NCBI GenBank assembly: GCA_902826455.1
Contig: CADEEV010000016.1
Span: forward strand, 29,300-93,299
From: an uncultured Acidobacteriota bacterium
Lineage (GTDB): Bacteria; Acidobacteriota; Vicinamibacteria; Fen-336
Direction of reading: 5' to 3'
Length of the DNA: 64,000 nucleotides
Below the pieces are notes generated by a model. The model was not told where the DNA came from. It ran no database searches and worked only from the letters and a program-made list of their open reading frames with translations. Every line of letters starts with the position of its first letter. Within the stretch, counting starts at the first letter, position 1. The position numbers and the translations under genes were made by a program. This document shows, piece after piece, positions 9,448 to 18,424 of this stretch.

Positions 9448-10018
9448 GGCGTTGGCCGTCGTCGCGCTCATGGCGTTGCCGGTCTCGGCCCAGGAGCCGG
9501 GCCCCGCCCCGGCCGCGGGCCCCCAGGCGATCGTCGAGACGGCCCAGGGCTCGTTCACGATCCGCCTGCGTCCGGACCTCGCGCCCCTCCACGTCGCGCA
9601 CTTCCTGAAGGTCGCGAAGGCCGGGGGCTTCGACGGCACCACGTTCCACCGCCTCATCGCGGGCGGCATCATCCAGGGCGGCGATCCGTTCTCGAAGGAC
9701 CCGAAGCGCACGGCCGAGTACGGCAGCGGCGGCCTCGGCCTGCTGAAGGCCGAGTTCTCCCAGGCGGAGTTCGCCCGCGGCGTCGTGGCGGCGGTGCGCC
9801 GTCCGTCCGGCGTGAACACGGCCGGCAACCAGTTCTTCGTGGTGCTGCAGGCGCAGCCCGCCCTCAAGGGCCAGTACACGATCTTCGGCGAGGTCGTCTC
9901 GGGCCTGGAGGTCGCCGACAGGATCGGGACGGCGCCCGTCACCGGCGACCGCGCGAACGAGCGGATCGAGATGAAGGTCAAGGTCGTGGAGCCCGCGCCC
10001 GCGACCCCGGCTTCGTGA
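9440..10018 (+). CDS. Peptidyl-prolyl cis-trans isomerase, cyclophilin type, exported
   Basis: A 192-residue cyclophilin. Residues 1-20 form a signal peptide ending near VSAQE, so the enzyme is probably periplasmic. The cyclophilin core follows, with TTFHRLIAGGIIQGGDP near 65-81 and GNQFFVVLQAQPALKGQYTIFGEVVSGLEV near 130-160. It is close to the bacterial short form that lacks some vertebrate loops. ATG 9440 overlaps the end of the PfkB gene by eight bases and is preceded by the purine-rich GGAAGAAGGGGAG, a good ribosome binding site. It is followed after 18 bases by the response regulator gene. The likely role is folding of exported proteins. Confidence 0.92.
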   Translation: MNKALAVVALMALPVSAQEPGPAPAAGPQAIVETAQGSFTIRLRPDLAPLHVAHFLKVAKAGGFDGTTFHRLIAGGIIQGGDPFSKDPKRTAEYGSGGLGLLKAEFSQAEFARGVVAAVRRPSGVNTAGNQFFVVLQAQPALKGQYTIFGEVVSGLEVADRIGTAPVTGDRANERIEMKVKVVEPAPATPAS

Positions 10019-10036
10019 TACGTTCTGCGGCCAATC

Positions 10037-10762
10037 ATGGCTGAGCCCGGACGCCGCAAGCGCATCCTGGTCGTCGACGACGAGGAGGACGTGCAGGTGC
10101 TCGTGAGCCGCATCCTCAAGGATGCCGGCTACGACGTGGACCGGGCGAGCGACGGCGGCCAGGCCATCGAGCGCCTGCGGGCCCACCGGCCCGACCTGAT
10201 CGTGCTCGACCTCATGATGCCCGGCATCGACGGCTGGGGCGTGCTCGAGCACCTCAAGAAGACGCCGGAGCCGCCGCCCGTCGTGATCGTCACGGCCCGC
10301 ACCGACTACGCCACGTTCGCGCGCGGCGTGCGCGAGGGCGGCACCGCCTTCGTCTGCAAGCCCTTCCGCTTCCACGAGCTCGTGGCGACCTGCCAGCGTC
10401 TGCTGATGCCCGGCATCCATCCCCACGGGGCCGCGTCGGGAGCGGAGCGCCGGCGCGACCCGCGCCGCACCCTGATGGTCGAGGTGAAGGTGCTCTCGCG
10501 CGACCGCGCGCCGATCGCCCTGGGCGAGCTCGTGAACATCGGCCCGGGCGGCGCACAGGTCGACCTCGGCGTGCCCCTCGACCTGGGCGACGCCGTGCGC
10601 GTCGCGTTCCACATCCCGGGCGGCGAGAACACCCTGTCGATCGAGGGCCAGGTGCGCTGGCGCACCGCGGCGCCCCGCGGCTTCGCCCACGGGCTCAAGT
10701 TCCAGAGCCTGACCCCCGAAGAAGACAAGCAGCTCTCCGAGCTGCTCCGACCCCAGGCCTGA
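10037..10762 (+). CDS. Response regulator receiver domain fused to a PilZ domain
   Basis: A 241-residue two-domain protein. Residues 1-120 are a CheY-like receiver: the acidic pair follows VVD in ILVVDDEEDV, the phospho-acceptor Asp lies in DLIVLDLMMPG, the switch Thr in VIVTAR, and the Lys in VCKPF. Residues about 135-241 are a PilZ domain with the RRRDPRR arginine cluster and a NIGPGG element standing in for the canonical (D/N)xSxxG; the conserved Ser is Gly here. It could couple phosphorylation by a histidine kinase to c-di-GMP-dependent output. No kinase gene is adjacent; a histidine kinase (53652-56327) and a diguanylate cyclase (44162-46357) lie elsewhere in the window. There is no DNA-binding output domain. 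Confidence 0.88.
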   Translation: MAEPGRRKRILVVDDEEDVQVLVSRILKDAGYDVDRASDGGQAIERLRAHRPDLIVLDLMMPGIDGWGVLEHLKKTPEPPPVVIVTARTDYATFARGVREGGTAFVCKPFRFHELVATCQRLLMPGIHPHGAASGAERRRDPRRTLMVEVKVLSRDRAPIALGELVNIGPGGAQVDLGVPLDLGDAVRVAFHIPGGENTLSIEGQVRWRTAAPRGFAHGLKFQSLTPEEDKQLSELLRPQA

Positions 10763-10766
10763 CGCC

Positions 10767-12158
10767 GTGGACGTCCCGCTCCCGGCGGGGGTGAGACGGC
10801 TGGCCGAGGCCCTGGCCGCGGCCGGCGGGCGACCCTACGTCGTGGGCGGCGCCGTGCGCGACGCGCTGCTGGGCTTGGCCGTCACAGACTTCGACGTCGA
10901 GGTCTTCGGTCTCGAGGCCGACGCGTTGCGCCGCGTGCTCGAGGGACTCGGCCGCGTCGATGCCGTGGGCCAGGCCTTCACCGTCTACAAGCTGTCCGGG
11001 CTCGCCGACGTGCCGGGCGCCGTCGACGTCTCGCTCCCGCGTCGTGACTCGAAGGCCGGTCCTGGTCACCGCGGCATCGCCGTCGTGGGGGATCCGCACC
11101 TCGCTCCCGCCGAGGCCGCACGGCGCCGCGACTTCACGGTGAACGCGCTGATGTTCGATCCGCTGCGGGGCGAGCTCCTCGATCCCCACGGCGGCGCCCG
11201 CGATCTCGCGGACCGTGTGCTCCGCGCCGTGGACGCCGCGACCTTCGGCGAGGACCCGCTGCGCGCCCTGCGGGCCGTGCAGATGGCGGCGCGCTTCGAG
11301 CTCACGGTCACGCGGGAGACGGCGGATCTCTGTGCCGGCATGCCGCTGCGGGAGCTGCCCGCGGAGCGCGTGTTCGGCGAGCTCGAGAAGCTGCTGCTGA
11401 AGGCGCGGCGCCCGTCCCTGGGCTTCGGCCTCCTCCACGACTGGGGGATGCTCCCCGTCGTGGCGCCGGAGCTGATCCCCCTCGAGGTGACGCCCCAGGA
11501 CCCGGAGTGGCATCCGGAGGGCGACGTGTGGATCCACACCCTCATGGTGATCGACCGGGCCGCCGGCGAGATCTCCGGCCTCGACCGGCCCCGCGCCCTC
11601 GCGGTGATGCTGGGTGCCCTGTGCCACGACCTCGGCAAGCCCCCGACCACGAAGTTCGAGGACGGCCGCACGCGTTCGCGCGGCCACGAGGAAGCCGGCG
11701 TGGCGCCCACGGAGGCGCTGCTCGACCGCTGGAACGTCCACACCCTGCTCGGCTACGACGTCCGGGGGCAGGTGGTTGGCCTCGTCGCGCATCACCTGAA
11801 GCCCGGTCAGCTCTACGACGTGCGCGACCAGGTCTCCGACGGAGCCGTGCGGCGCCTCGCGCGCAAGTGCGAGCCCGACCTCCTGTACCGCGTCGCGCGG
11901 GCCGATTGCATGGGCCGCAAGGGCGAGTGGCCGCCCGTCGCGATGGAGTGGTTCCGCGAGCGGGTCGAAGCCCTGGACGTGGCCGTGCGCCCGCCCGAGG
12001 CGCTGCTGAAGGGCCGGCACGTCCTGGCCCTCGGGCTTCCGCCGGGCCCCGAGGTGGGTCGCATCGTGGCCGCGGTGTACGAGCGTCAGCTCGACGGGGC
12101 GGTCGCGACCCTGGAGGACGCGGTGGCCGAGGCCCGGCGTCTGCTCGCAGCTCCCTAG
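10767..12158 (+). CDS. CCA-adding/tRNA nucleotidyltransferase with HD domain
   Basis: A 463-residue class II nucleotidyltransferase that adds or repairs the 3' CCA end of tRNAs. The N-terminal head has the GG motif YVVGGAVRDALLG (GG at 27-28) and the metal-binding DFDVEVFG (D41, D43), followed by the DFTVNALMFDP and EDPLRALRAVQ motifs. The C-terminal half carries an HD phosphohydrolase domain (H287, D288 in CHDLGKPPTT), as in bacterial CCA enzymes with phosphatase activity. Poly(A) polymerase is the close alternative; the shape cannot separate the two with certainty. The start is GTG at 10767, four bases after the response regulator stop. Confidence 0.9.
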   Translation: MDVPLPAGVRRLAEALAAAGGRPYVVGGAVRDALLGLAVTDFDVEVFGLEADALRRVLEGLGRVDAVGQAFTVYKLSGLADVPGAVDVSLPRRDSKAGPGHRGIAVVGDPHLAPAEAARRRDFTVNALMFDPLRGELLDPHGGARDLADRVLRAVDAATFGEDPLRALRAVQMAARFELTVTRETADLCAGMPLRELPAERVFGELEKLLLKARRPSLGFGLLHDWGMLPVVAPELIPLEVTPQDPEWHPEGDVWIHTLMVIDRAAGEISGLDRPRALAVMLGALCHDLGKPPTTKFEDGRTRSRGHEEAGVAPTEALLDRWNVHTLLGYDVRGQVVGLVAHHLKPGQLYDVRDQVSDGAVRRLARKCEPDLLYRVARADCMGRKGEWPPVAMEWFRERVEALDVAVRPPEALLKGRHVLALGLPPGPEVGRIVAAVYERQLDGAVATLEDAVAEARRLLAAP

Positions 12159-12199
12159 TTTTTCGAACTCTCCCGAGTCCGGCGCCGTTTCTCCCGGGC

Positions 12200-13603
12200 A
12201 TGAGCGGGGTGTGGGCTCTCGTCGCCCTGGCCGGCGTCCTGGCGCCCGGCGATCTCGTGATTCGCCACGTGACGGTCGTCTCGGCGGAACGCGACGCGCC
12301 GCGGGCCGACACCGACGTCGTGATCCGCGGCGAGCGCATCGCCTGGGTCGGCGCCCTGGCCGAGCCCACCGACGGCACGACGGTCCTGGACGGGACGGGC
12401 CGATACCTCGTCCCGGGCCTCATCGACGGCCACGTCCACCTCGCGGCGCTGCCGGGCCTGAGCGGCGCCCAGGCCGCGGCGATGCCGGAGACGGTCGCGG
12501 CCTACTTCGAGCAGATGCCCCGCAGCTACCTGTACTTCGGGTTCACGACCGTGGTCGACGTCAACGTGGTCGAGCCCGCCCTGCTGGCGCGCGTGCGCGC
12601 GGCCGATCTCGCGCCGGAGGTCCTCGACTGCGGGGGCGGCGTGATGGTCGCGAACGGCTACCCGATGCTGAACCGGCCGGCGCCCGAGCGCTTCCACCGC
12701 TACCCGAACTACCTCGATGCGACCGAAGGGCACGCACCGGAGGACGTCGTGGCGCGGATCGCGCAGGGCGGCGCGTCCTGCGTGAAGGCGTTCTACGAGC
12801 CCGGCCCGCCGAGCGCGCCGTTTCCACTCCCGTCCCTCGCGACGATGCAGGCGCTGCGCGACGCCGCGCACCGGCGCCGCCTGCCGCTGCTGCTCCACGC
12901 GAACTCCCTCGAGGCGCATCGCTTCGCCGTCGCGCTGTCCGCGGACGCCGTGGCCCACGGCCTCTGGAACTGGAGCGGTTTCGAGGGTGGGGCCCGGGAG
13001 CTGCCTCCCGAGGTGCGGGCCCTGCTCGACGAGGAGCGGCGCCTCGGCCTCGGCTACATGGCGACGCTGCGCGTGATGAGCAGCGTCGCCGACCTGTTCA
13101 CCCCCGGGTTCCTCGACGACCCGCGGCTCGCGAAGGTGTTGCCGCCGGCGTTCCTGGCGTTCTGCCGTTCTCCGGCCGGCCGCTGGCTCGCCGACGAGAC
13201 GAACGAGGAGGGCCTTCCGAGCGAGCAGATCCGCGCCCTCTACCGGGACGGGCGGCAGGCCGCCTTCACCTACATGGCGGGCCGGGGCGCCCGGCTGCTC
13301 TTCGGCAGCGACACGCCGTCCGATGCGACGTACGCGAATCCTCCGGGCTACAACGGCTTCCTGGAGCTGCGCGCGATGGAGCAGGCGGGCGCGACGCCGC
13401 GGCAGATCCTGCAGGCGGCGACCCTCGAGAACGCGCGCTTCTTCGGGATCGACACGCGGGCCGGCAGCGTCGAGCCCGGCAAGCTCGCGAACCTGCTGCT
13501 GCTTCGCGAGGATCCGCTCGCCTCCACCGGGGCCTTCGACAGCCTCGAGACCGTGGTGCTGCGCGGCCGCGTCGCGGCGCGCGAGCGCCTCGCCGCCCGC
13601 TAG
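12200..13603 (+). CDS. Amidohydrolase-family metal-dependent hydrolase, exported
   Basis: A 467-residue TIM-barrel amidohydrolase. A short hydrophobic N-terminus (WALVALAGVLA, from residue 5) suggests a signal peptide, so it may act in the periplasm. The first metal site is the HxH pair H78/H80 in IDGHVHLAAL. The substrate-binding C-terminal Asp lies in LLFGSDTPSDAT near residue 370. The ending TRAGSVEPGKLANLLLLREDPL is the usual composite-domain closing of imidazolonepropionase-like amidohydrolases. The substrate cannot be told; peptidase or imidazolonase-like activity are both possible. The start ATG at 12200 lies 41 bases after the CCA enzyme stop. The 3' end overlaps the convergent gene by 4 bp. 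Confidence 0.85.
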   Translation: MSGVWALVALAGVLAPGDLVIRHVTVVSAERDAPRADTDVVIRGERIAWVGALAEPTDGTTVLDGTGRYLVPGLIDGHVHLAALPGLSGAQAAAMPETVAAYFEQMPRSYLYFGFTTVVDVNVVEPALLARVRAADLAPEVLDCGGGVMVANGYPMLNRPAPERFHRYPNYLDATEGHAPEDVVARIAQGGASCVKAFYEPGPPSAPFPLPSLATMQALRDAAHRRRLPLLLHANSLEAHRFAVALSADAVAHGLWNWSGFEGGARELPPEVRALLDEERRLGLGYMATLRVMSSVADLFTPGFLDDPRLAKVLPPAFLAFCRSPAGRWLADETNEEGLPSEQIRALYRDGRQAAFTYMAGRGARLLFGSDTPSDATYANPPGYNGFLELRAMEQAGATPRQILQAATLENARFFGIDTRAGSVEPGKLANLLLLREDPLASTGAFDSLETVVLRGRVAARERLAAR

Positions 13604-14442
13604 ACCATCACGGCCCGCGAGCCGAGGCAGATCCGGCCGAGGGCCACGTCGCCCTCGATCGCGACGCGGGCCTCGGCGTCGGGACGCAGCGCCTTGAAGA
13701 ACATCCGCCAGGCGGCGTCGGCGTCGAGGCGGACGTGGGCCGTCGGCGCCTCGTCGGCGCCGGCGAAGAGCGCCCAGCCCGGGCCGCGGCGCAGCAGCGT
13801 CCACGTGCCGCCCGCCTCGCCCGTGGCCTCGAACCGGACGCTCGTCCCGTCGGCGGCCGCGACCTCCTTGTAGGTGAACGGCAGGGCGCGCACGGAGATC
13901 TCCAGGGTCGGATGCAGCCAGCGCCGCCCGTTCAGGAGCGGCGCGCCCACGGCCTCGCGGATCTGCTGCTGGTGATGCCAGCGCTCGGTGAACTCGCGGC
14001 CAGTGTCCATCCAGTGCAGCGATTCCGCTTCCCCGGCCCACGCCACGGGGAACACGGCCGGAGCCATGGGATCGATCGCGGCCACCAGGGCCGCGTGCTG
14101 CGCGCCGACGAACTCCACGAGATCCGTGATGACCCGCGGGCTGAGCCGCTCGGCCGCGCGCACGCCCTCGGCGTTCAGGACGTTGAGCCAGGCGGTCAGG
14201 CCGCCCGGGGAGGTGAGCGCCTCGACCGGCGGCGTCAGGCGATGGCCGTCGCGAAGCACCGAGAGCTTGCGCAACTCCGCGTCCAGGAGATGCGCCGCCA
14301 CGTCCCTCACGCGCCAGGCTCCCGCCATCGTCGGCGCCTTCCAGGCGTCGGGCCCGAGAGATCGCAACAAGCCGACCAGCTCGGCATGCAATCCGGGGAA
14401 CAGGCCGGCCGTGAGGGTGGGGGCGAGAGGCGTGAGCGGCAT
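13600..14442 (-). CDS. Maleylpyruvate-isomerase/DinB-like protein with SCP2-like C-terminus
   Basis: A 280-residue protein in two parts. Residues 1-160 resemble the MDMPI/DinB four-helix bundle, which uses a metal and a thiol cofactor in characterised members; the typical MAGAWRVRDVAAHLLDAELR stretch lies near residues 40-59. Residues about 165-280 look like the small sterol-carrier-like domain often fused to it (RLDADAAWRMFFKAL ... IEGDVALG). No specific reaction can be assigned. Its tail overlaps the amidohydrolase gene by 4 bp. A second, shorter DinB protein lies close by at 14773-15309, in the opposite direction. Confidence 0.75.
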   Translation of the reverse strand: MPLTPLAPTLTAGLFPGLHAELVGLLRSLGPDAWKAPTMAGAWRVRDVAAHLLDAELRKLSVLRDGHRLTPPVEALTSPGGLTAWLNVLNAEGVRAAERLSPRVITDLVEFVGAQHAALVAAIDPMAPAVFPVAWAGEAESLHWMDTGREFTERWHHQQQIREAVGAPLLNGRRWLHPTLEISVRALPFTYKEVAAADGTSVRFEATGEAGGTWTLLRRGPGWALFAGADEAPTAHVRLDADAAWRMFFKALRPDAEARVAIEGDVALGRICLGSRAVMV

Positions 14443-14485
14443 CGCGGATTGTCGGTTATCTTATCCCCCGCGGAGGACAGGGCCC

Positions 14486-14776
14486 ATGGGTACCTCGAGG
14501 TTCCTCAAGACGCCGAAGCTCAGCATCGTCCTGCAACTCACCGAAGTGAGCTCGGCCGACGGCCGCACCTGGGAGGTCCACGACATCGAGCGCAACCGCG
14601 GCTTCCGGGTGAGCCTGCCGAAGGGCCTCGAGGCGAAGACCGACGACGACGTGGTCGACAAGGCCCTGGGCGTCGCCATCGAGCGGGCCCTCGTGACGCC
14701 GCCCGAGAAAGTCGCCGGCCCGCTCTACGAGGTCGCGATCAGCGACGACGACGTGAAGCAGGCGGCCGAGGCATGA
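14486..14776 (+). CDS. Small conserved-looking protein of unknown function (96 aa)
   Basis: A 96-residue soluble protein with no signal peptide or membrane helix. It has mixed beta-strand/helix character: an N-terminal stretch of strands (LSIVLQLTEV, TWEVHDIE, GFRVSLPKG) and an acidic helix near the C-terminus. I do not recognise a family. The start is firm: ATG 14486 has GGAGG at 14472-14476 with a 9-base spacer. Its TGA overlaps the ATG of the DinB gene by four bases (ATGA), so the two are an operon. Codon use looks like that of its neighbours. Confidence 0.7.
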   Translation: MGTSRFLKTPKLSIVLQLTEVSSADGRTWEVHDIERNRGFRVSLPKGLEAKTDDDVVDKALGVAIERALVTPPEKVAGPLYEVAISDDDVKQAAEA

Positions 14777-15309
14777 GCCGTCACGTCTCCGGCCGGCCCG
14801 ACCCGGCCGAGCACGCCGCGTACTTCGGGCGCTACATCGACCGCGTCCCGGGAGACGACGCCCTCGGCGCGATCGAGGGCCAGCTCGCCGGAACGCTGGC
14901 CCTGCTCCGTGGCGTCTCGGAGGCGGACTCGCTCCAGCGCTACGAGCCGGGCAAGTGGAGCCTGCGCGAGGTCGTGGGCCACGTGACCGACGCGGAGCGC
15001 GTGTTCTCGTACCGTGCCCTGCGCTTCGCCCGCGGCGACGAGACGCCGCTGCCGGGCTTCGACCAGGATCCCTGGATCGCCGCGGCCGGCTTCGACCGGC
15101 GCTCCTGGGCCGAGAGGATCGAGGAGTTCGAGACGGTGCGGCGCGCCACGCTCCTGCTGTTCGGCGGCTTCGACGCCGCGGCCTGGGCCCGCAAGGGCAC
15201 GGCGAGCGGCGGGCCCATGTCGGTGCGGGCGCTCGGCTTCATCGTCGCCGGCCACGAGCTGCACCACGTGCACGTGGTGCGCACCAAGTACCTCGGCTCT
15301 CAGAAATAG
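14773..15309 (+). CDS. DinB-family protein
   Basis: A 178-residue member of the DinB/DUF664-like helical-bundle superfamily. Conserved features are the WSLREVVGHVTDAERVFSYR stretch near residues 60-80, with the first metal-ligand histidine, and ALGFIVAGHELHHVHVVR near the C-terminus, supplying the other two histidines (HELHH). Characterised relatives bind divalent metal and act with low-molecular-weight thiols such as bacillithiol. No substrate can be assigned. It is translationally coupled to the 96-residue protein before it. Its last ten bases overlap the convergent trmO gene. Confidence 0.82.
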   Translation: MSRHVSGRPDPAEHAAYFGRYIDRVPGDDALGAIEGQLAGTLALLRGVSEADSLQRYEPGKWSLREVVGHVTDAERVFSYRALRFARGDETPLPGFDQDPWIAAAGFDRRSWAERIEEFETVRRATLLLFGGFDAAAWARKGTASGGPMSVRALGFIVAGHELHHVHVVRTKYLGSQK

Positions 15310-15749
15310 CCGGTCATCAGCTCGTCCACCCAGGCCGGGACCGTCGCCCCGTCCGGCGCGTCGAAGACCGGAAAGTGCGGCTTGACGTCGAGCACCGGCG
15401 TGCCGTCGATCGCGTCGAGGCCCTGCACGCCGAGCGTTGCGCCCTCGATGCGGACGATCCTCACGCTCGTGACGCCGATGGGATTCGGCCGGTGCTTCGC
15501 ACGCTGCGCGAAGATGCCCAGCTCCGGCAGGTCCGCGCGATCGCGGGGCCGTCGCACGAGATGGGCGGCGGGATCGAAGCGCGCCTCGTGCATCCAGTAG
15601 ACGACGAGGGCGTGGGAGCAGCCGTCGAGGCCCTGGAGGCCAGCGGCCAGCTCGGAGCGCAGGACGATCTCCGAGACGACGCCGCCCCAGGCGTCGTCTC
15701 GGCCTTCGCGGACGGGCGAGCGCACGCTGCCGATGGGTTCGAGATGCAT
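15300..15749 (-). CDS. trmO: tRNA (t6A37) N6-methyltransferase-like protein, TsaA/TrmO family
   Basis: A 149-residue single-domain protein of the TsaA/TrmO beta-barrel family, which in E. coli methylates N6-threonylcarbamoyladenosine at tRNA position 37 using SAM. It has the typical N-terminal IGSVRSPV, the central AQRAKHRPNPIGVTSVRI motif (residues about 83-100), and the LDAIDGTPVLDVKP signature (about 112-125). It is shorter than E. coli TrmO, which has an extra C-terminal domain; the short form is common in bacteria and archaea. ATG at 15749 was chosen because the family motif begins within five residues of it. Confidence 0.88.
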   Translation of the reverse strand: MHLEPIGSVRSPVREGRDDAWGGVVSEIVLRSELAAGLQGLDGCSHALVVYWMHEARFDPAAHLVRRPRDRADLPELGIFAQRAKHRPNPIGVTSVRIVRIEGATLGVQGLDAIDGTPVLDVKPHFPVFDAPDGATVPAWVDELMTGYF

Positions 15750-15798
15750 GGGCTCATCGTCGGGTCCGCGCCCCGCGAATGCAACGGGTCGTGAGATC

Positions 15799-17415
15799 AT
15801 GCGCGCCGTGACTTCATGGCCGGGCGGCGCGCCCGACGCCGCGGACGCGGCCCTTCTCGTGCCCTTGCTGGCGAGCGCCCTCGCGGCCCTCGTCCTCGGC
15901 GTCCTCGAATGGCGCTCGAGCCCACGCCTGACGGCGCGGCAATGGCTGTGGCTGATGCCCGTGCTGATCCTGGGCGGCGTGCTGCGCTTCGCGTGGGCCG
16001 ACGCCCGCACGCCATGGGAGGACGAAGGGCTCACGGCCATCCGGACCGCGGGGGCCCGGGCCTCGGCCGTGACGGCGCAGGTGCGCGCGGGCGTCGGCCT
16101 CGTCGAGCTCCGGCGCTACGCGCGTCCCGCGCCCGGCACCCTGGGATGGTTCCTGCTCCATCCCTCGCACCACACCGCGGACGTGCACCCGCCCCTCTAT
16201 TTCGTGCTGGCGCGCCTGTGGCTGGAGATGGTCGGCGCCGGGATCCACGCCTTGCGGCTGTTCTCGGGGCTCCTGGGCCTGCTCGCGATCCCGGCCGCGG
16301 GCTGGCTGGCCCTCGAGGCCTCGGGCTCGTCGCGCCCGGCGTGGCTGGCGGCGTTCCTGCTCGCGGTCGCGCCGCTCCAGGTCGTGTACAGCCAGGAGGC
16401 GCGCATGTACTCCCTCCTGGTCCTCATGACGCTGGCCTCGACCGCGGCGCTAGTGCGCTTCCTGAAGCTCGGCGGCTGGCGCCGGGCGGCGCTCTACGGA
16501 GCGCTCGTGGGCCTGGGCTGCCAGACCCACGGCCTGTTCGCGTTGCTCGTCGCGGGCCACGCGGCCTGCGTCCTCGTGCTCCATGCGTCGGCGCTGCGGC
16601 CTCGCATCGCCCCGGCCCTGGCTGCCGCTGCCGCGGGCGTCGCCTGCGGGGGACCGTGGGTCGTCCTCGGCGTTCTCCGTGGCCGCCAGGAGCGGGTGAC
16701 GTGGCTCCTGTCGCGGCCCGACCTGCCGACCTGGATCCACCACTTCGTCGGGGGGCTCGCGGCGAACCTCGGCACGATCGACCCGTTCCACCTGGGGCCG
16801 CCGCTCGTCGCGCTCGCCGTGTTCCTCGGGCTCGCCGAGCTGGGCCGTCGCCGCGCGCCATGGGCGAGCCTCGTCGCCGCGTCGGCCGGCGCGTGGCTGC
16901 TGGCGATCGTCGTTCTCGACGCCTCCCGGGGCAGCGCCCTCGGCACGTTCCCGCGCTACTTCCTGGCGCCCACCGGCCTGCTCCTGGTGCTCGCCGGGCT
17001 CGGCCTCGACGGCCTCGCCCAGCGCTTCCGCATCGCCGGGAGCCTCGTGAGCGCCGGGCTCCTGGCGCTGATGACGCTCTCCGCGCTCGACACCTCGCGC
17101 TCGCCGCGCGTCTGGTACAAGGACCTGGGGCTGTCGCAGGGAGTCACGGACGCGTGGCGGGCCGCCTCGCCCGCGACGCTGTACGTCTTCGCGCCGGCGG
17201 CCGCGAACGACCTGGTCGCGATGGCCGAGGCGACGGACGTGGACGTGTGGGTCGTCTCCCCGGCCGATCCGCAGGTGCCGTCGGGCGCGTTCGTCTGGTC
17301 CCGCTGGAACGAGAGGAAGGCTCTCGCCAGGCGCCTCGGAGGCTCGCTCGAGCCGATCGGCGCGCGCGTCTTTCGCTTCAAGCGCTGGCCCGGCGCAGCC
17401 ATGGAGGTTCGATGA
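15799..17415 (+). CDS. Membrane glycosyltransferase, GT39/GT-C superfamily-like
   Basis: A 538-residue protein with about 11-13 membrane helices. The first periplasmic loop carries an acidic motif (TPWEDEG, near residue 73) and a following ADVHPPLYFVLARLW motif, the arrangement of lipid-phosphosugar-dependent GT-C enzymes such as ArnT/PMT relatives. YSQEARMYSLLVL is another usual signature of this group. The C-terminal 100 residues are soluble. It probably transfers a sugar from a polyprenyl carrier to a surface glycan or protein. ATG 15799 starts 49 bases after the divergent trmO start. Its stop overlaps the next ATG (ATGA), so it forms an operon with a nucleotide-sugar-epimerase-like gene. 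Confidence 0.82.
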   Translation: MRAVTSWPGGAPDAADAALLVPLLASALAALVLGVLEWRSSPRLTARQWLWLMPVLILGGVLRFAWADARTPWEDEGLTAIRTAGARASAVTAQVRAGVGLVELRRYARPAPGTLGWFLLHPSHHTADVHPPLYFVLARLWLEMVGAGIHALRLFSGLLGLLAIPAAGWLALEASGSSRPAWLAAFLLAVAPLQVVYSQEARMYSLLVLMTLASTAALVRFLKLGGWRRAALYGALVGLGCQTHGLFALLVAGHAACVLVLHASALRPRIAPALAAAAAGVACGGPWVVLGVLRGRQERVTWLLSRPDLPTWIHHFVGGLAANLGTIDPFHLGPPLVALAVFLGLAELGRRRAPWASLVAASAGAWLLAIVVLDASRGSALGTFPRYFLAPTGLLLVLAGLGLDGLAQRFRIAGSLVSAGLLALMTLSALDTSRSPRVWYKDLGLSQGVTDAWRAASPATLYVFAPAAANDLVAMAEATDVDVWVVSPADPQVPSGAFVWSRWNERKALARRLGGSLEPIGARVFRFKRWPGAAMEVR

Positions 17416-18422
17416 CGGTGCTCGTGACCGGGGCTCCCGGTTGGCTTGGAACGCGGCTGCTCGAGGTTCTCGCGCGCGGCTTCGACGGCGAAGGCCCGAC
17501 GGAGACCCGGGACGTGCGCTGCCTGGTCCTGCCCGGAGTCGATACGCGCTCGATCGAGGCGCTCGGCCCGCGCTTCGCGGTGCATCGCGGCGACGTGACG
17601 CAGCCGGCGAGTCTCGTCGAGGCCGTGCGCGGCGTCGACGTCGTGATGCACCTCGCGGGCATCGTCCACCCGAAGAAGCCGGGGGACTTCGACGCCCTGA
17701 ACGCCCAGGGCACGCGCAACCTGCTCCAGGCCGCCTCCGATGCCGGCGTGAAACGCCTGGTCCTCATCAGCTCCGACGCCGTGGCCGGGATCCGCGCCCC
17801 GGGCTCGCCCTTGATGAAGGAAGAGGATCCGGTCGATCCCCACGGCTCCTACGGCCGTTCCAAGGCGAAGGCCGAGGCCCACGTCCGCGACTTCCACGCC
17901 GCGGGCCGCATCGAGGGCGTCGTGCTGCGGCCCTTCTGGTTCTACGGCCCGCACCAGCCCGAGCGCCAGACGCGCTTCTTCAAGATGATCCAGTCCGGGC
18001 ACCCGATCATGTTCGGCAACGGCGAGAACCAGCGCGGGCTCTCCGCGACGGACAACGTCTGCGACGCGCTGCTGCGCGCCGCCACGGTGCCGGCCGCGGC
18101 GGGGCAGACCTACTGGATCGCCGACGAGCGCGTCTACACCTCGAACGAGATCTACGAGACGCTGGCCGAGCTCCTCGACGTGAAGGCCTTCGGGCCGCGC
18201 CGCATCCCGAGCCTCGTGAGCTGGGGCTGCCGCAACACCGACGCCGTGCTGCAGTCCGTGGGCATCTTCGTCTCGGAGATCCACGTGGCGGGCAAGATGG
18301 ACCGCGACATCGCCGGCGACATCACGAAGGCGAAGCGCGAGCTCGGCTACACGCCGCGTGTCGCGATGCGCGAGGGCATGCGCCGCTCGATCGAGTGGTG
18401 CAAGGCGAAGGGCCTGCTCTAG
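17412..18422 (+). CDS. NAD-dependent epimerase/dehydratase (extended SDR)
   Basis: A 336-residue extended short-chain dehydrogenase. The NAD-binding GAPGWLG motif (GxxGxxG) lies at residues 7-13, and the catalytic set is S121, Y147 and K151 (YGRSK). The C-terminal half is the nucleotide-sugar or sterol-binding lobe. An active-site triad in this arrangement fits UDP-sugar epimerases and 3-beta-hydroxysteroid dehydrogenase-like enzymes. Coupling to a membrane glycosyltransferase (four-base overlap) favours a role in making or modifying a glycan precursor. The gene ends two bases before the tail of the convergent aminotransferase gene. Confidence 0.88.
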   Translation: MTVLVTGAPGWLGTRLLEVLARGFDGEGPTETRDVRCLVLPGVDTRSIEALGPRFAVHRGDVTQPASLVEAVRGVDVVMHLAGIVHPKKPGDFDALNAQGTRNLLQAASDAGVKRLVLISSDAVAGIRAPGSPLMKEEDPVDPHGSYGRSKAKAEAHVRDFHAAGRIEGVVLRPFWFYGPHQPERQTRFFKMIQSGHPIMFGNGENQRGLSATDNVCDALLRAATVPAAAGQTYWIADERVYTSNEIYETLAELLDVKAFGPRRIPSLVSWGCRNTDAVLQSVGIFVSEIHVAGKMDRDIAGDITKAKRELGYTPRVAMREGMRRSIEWCKAKGLL

Positions 18423-18424
18423 CC

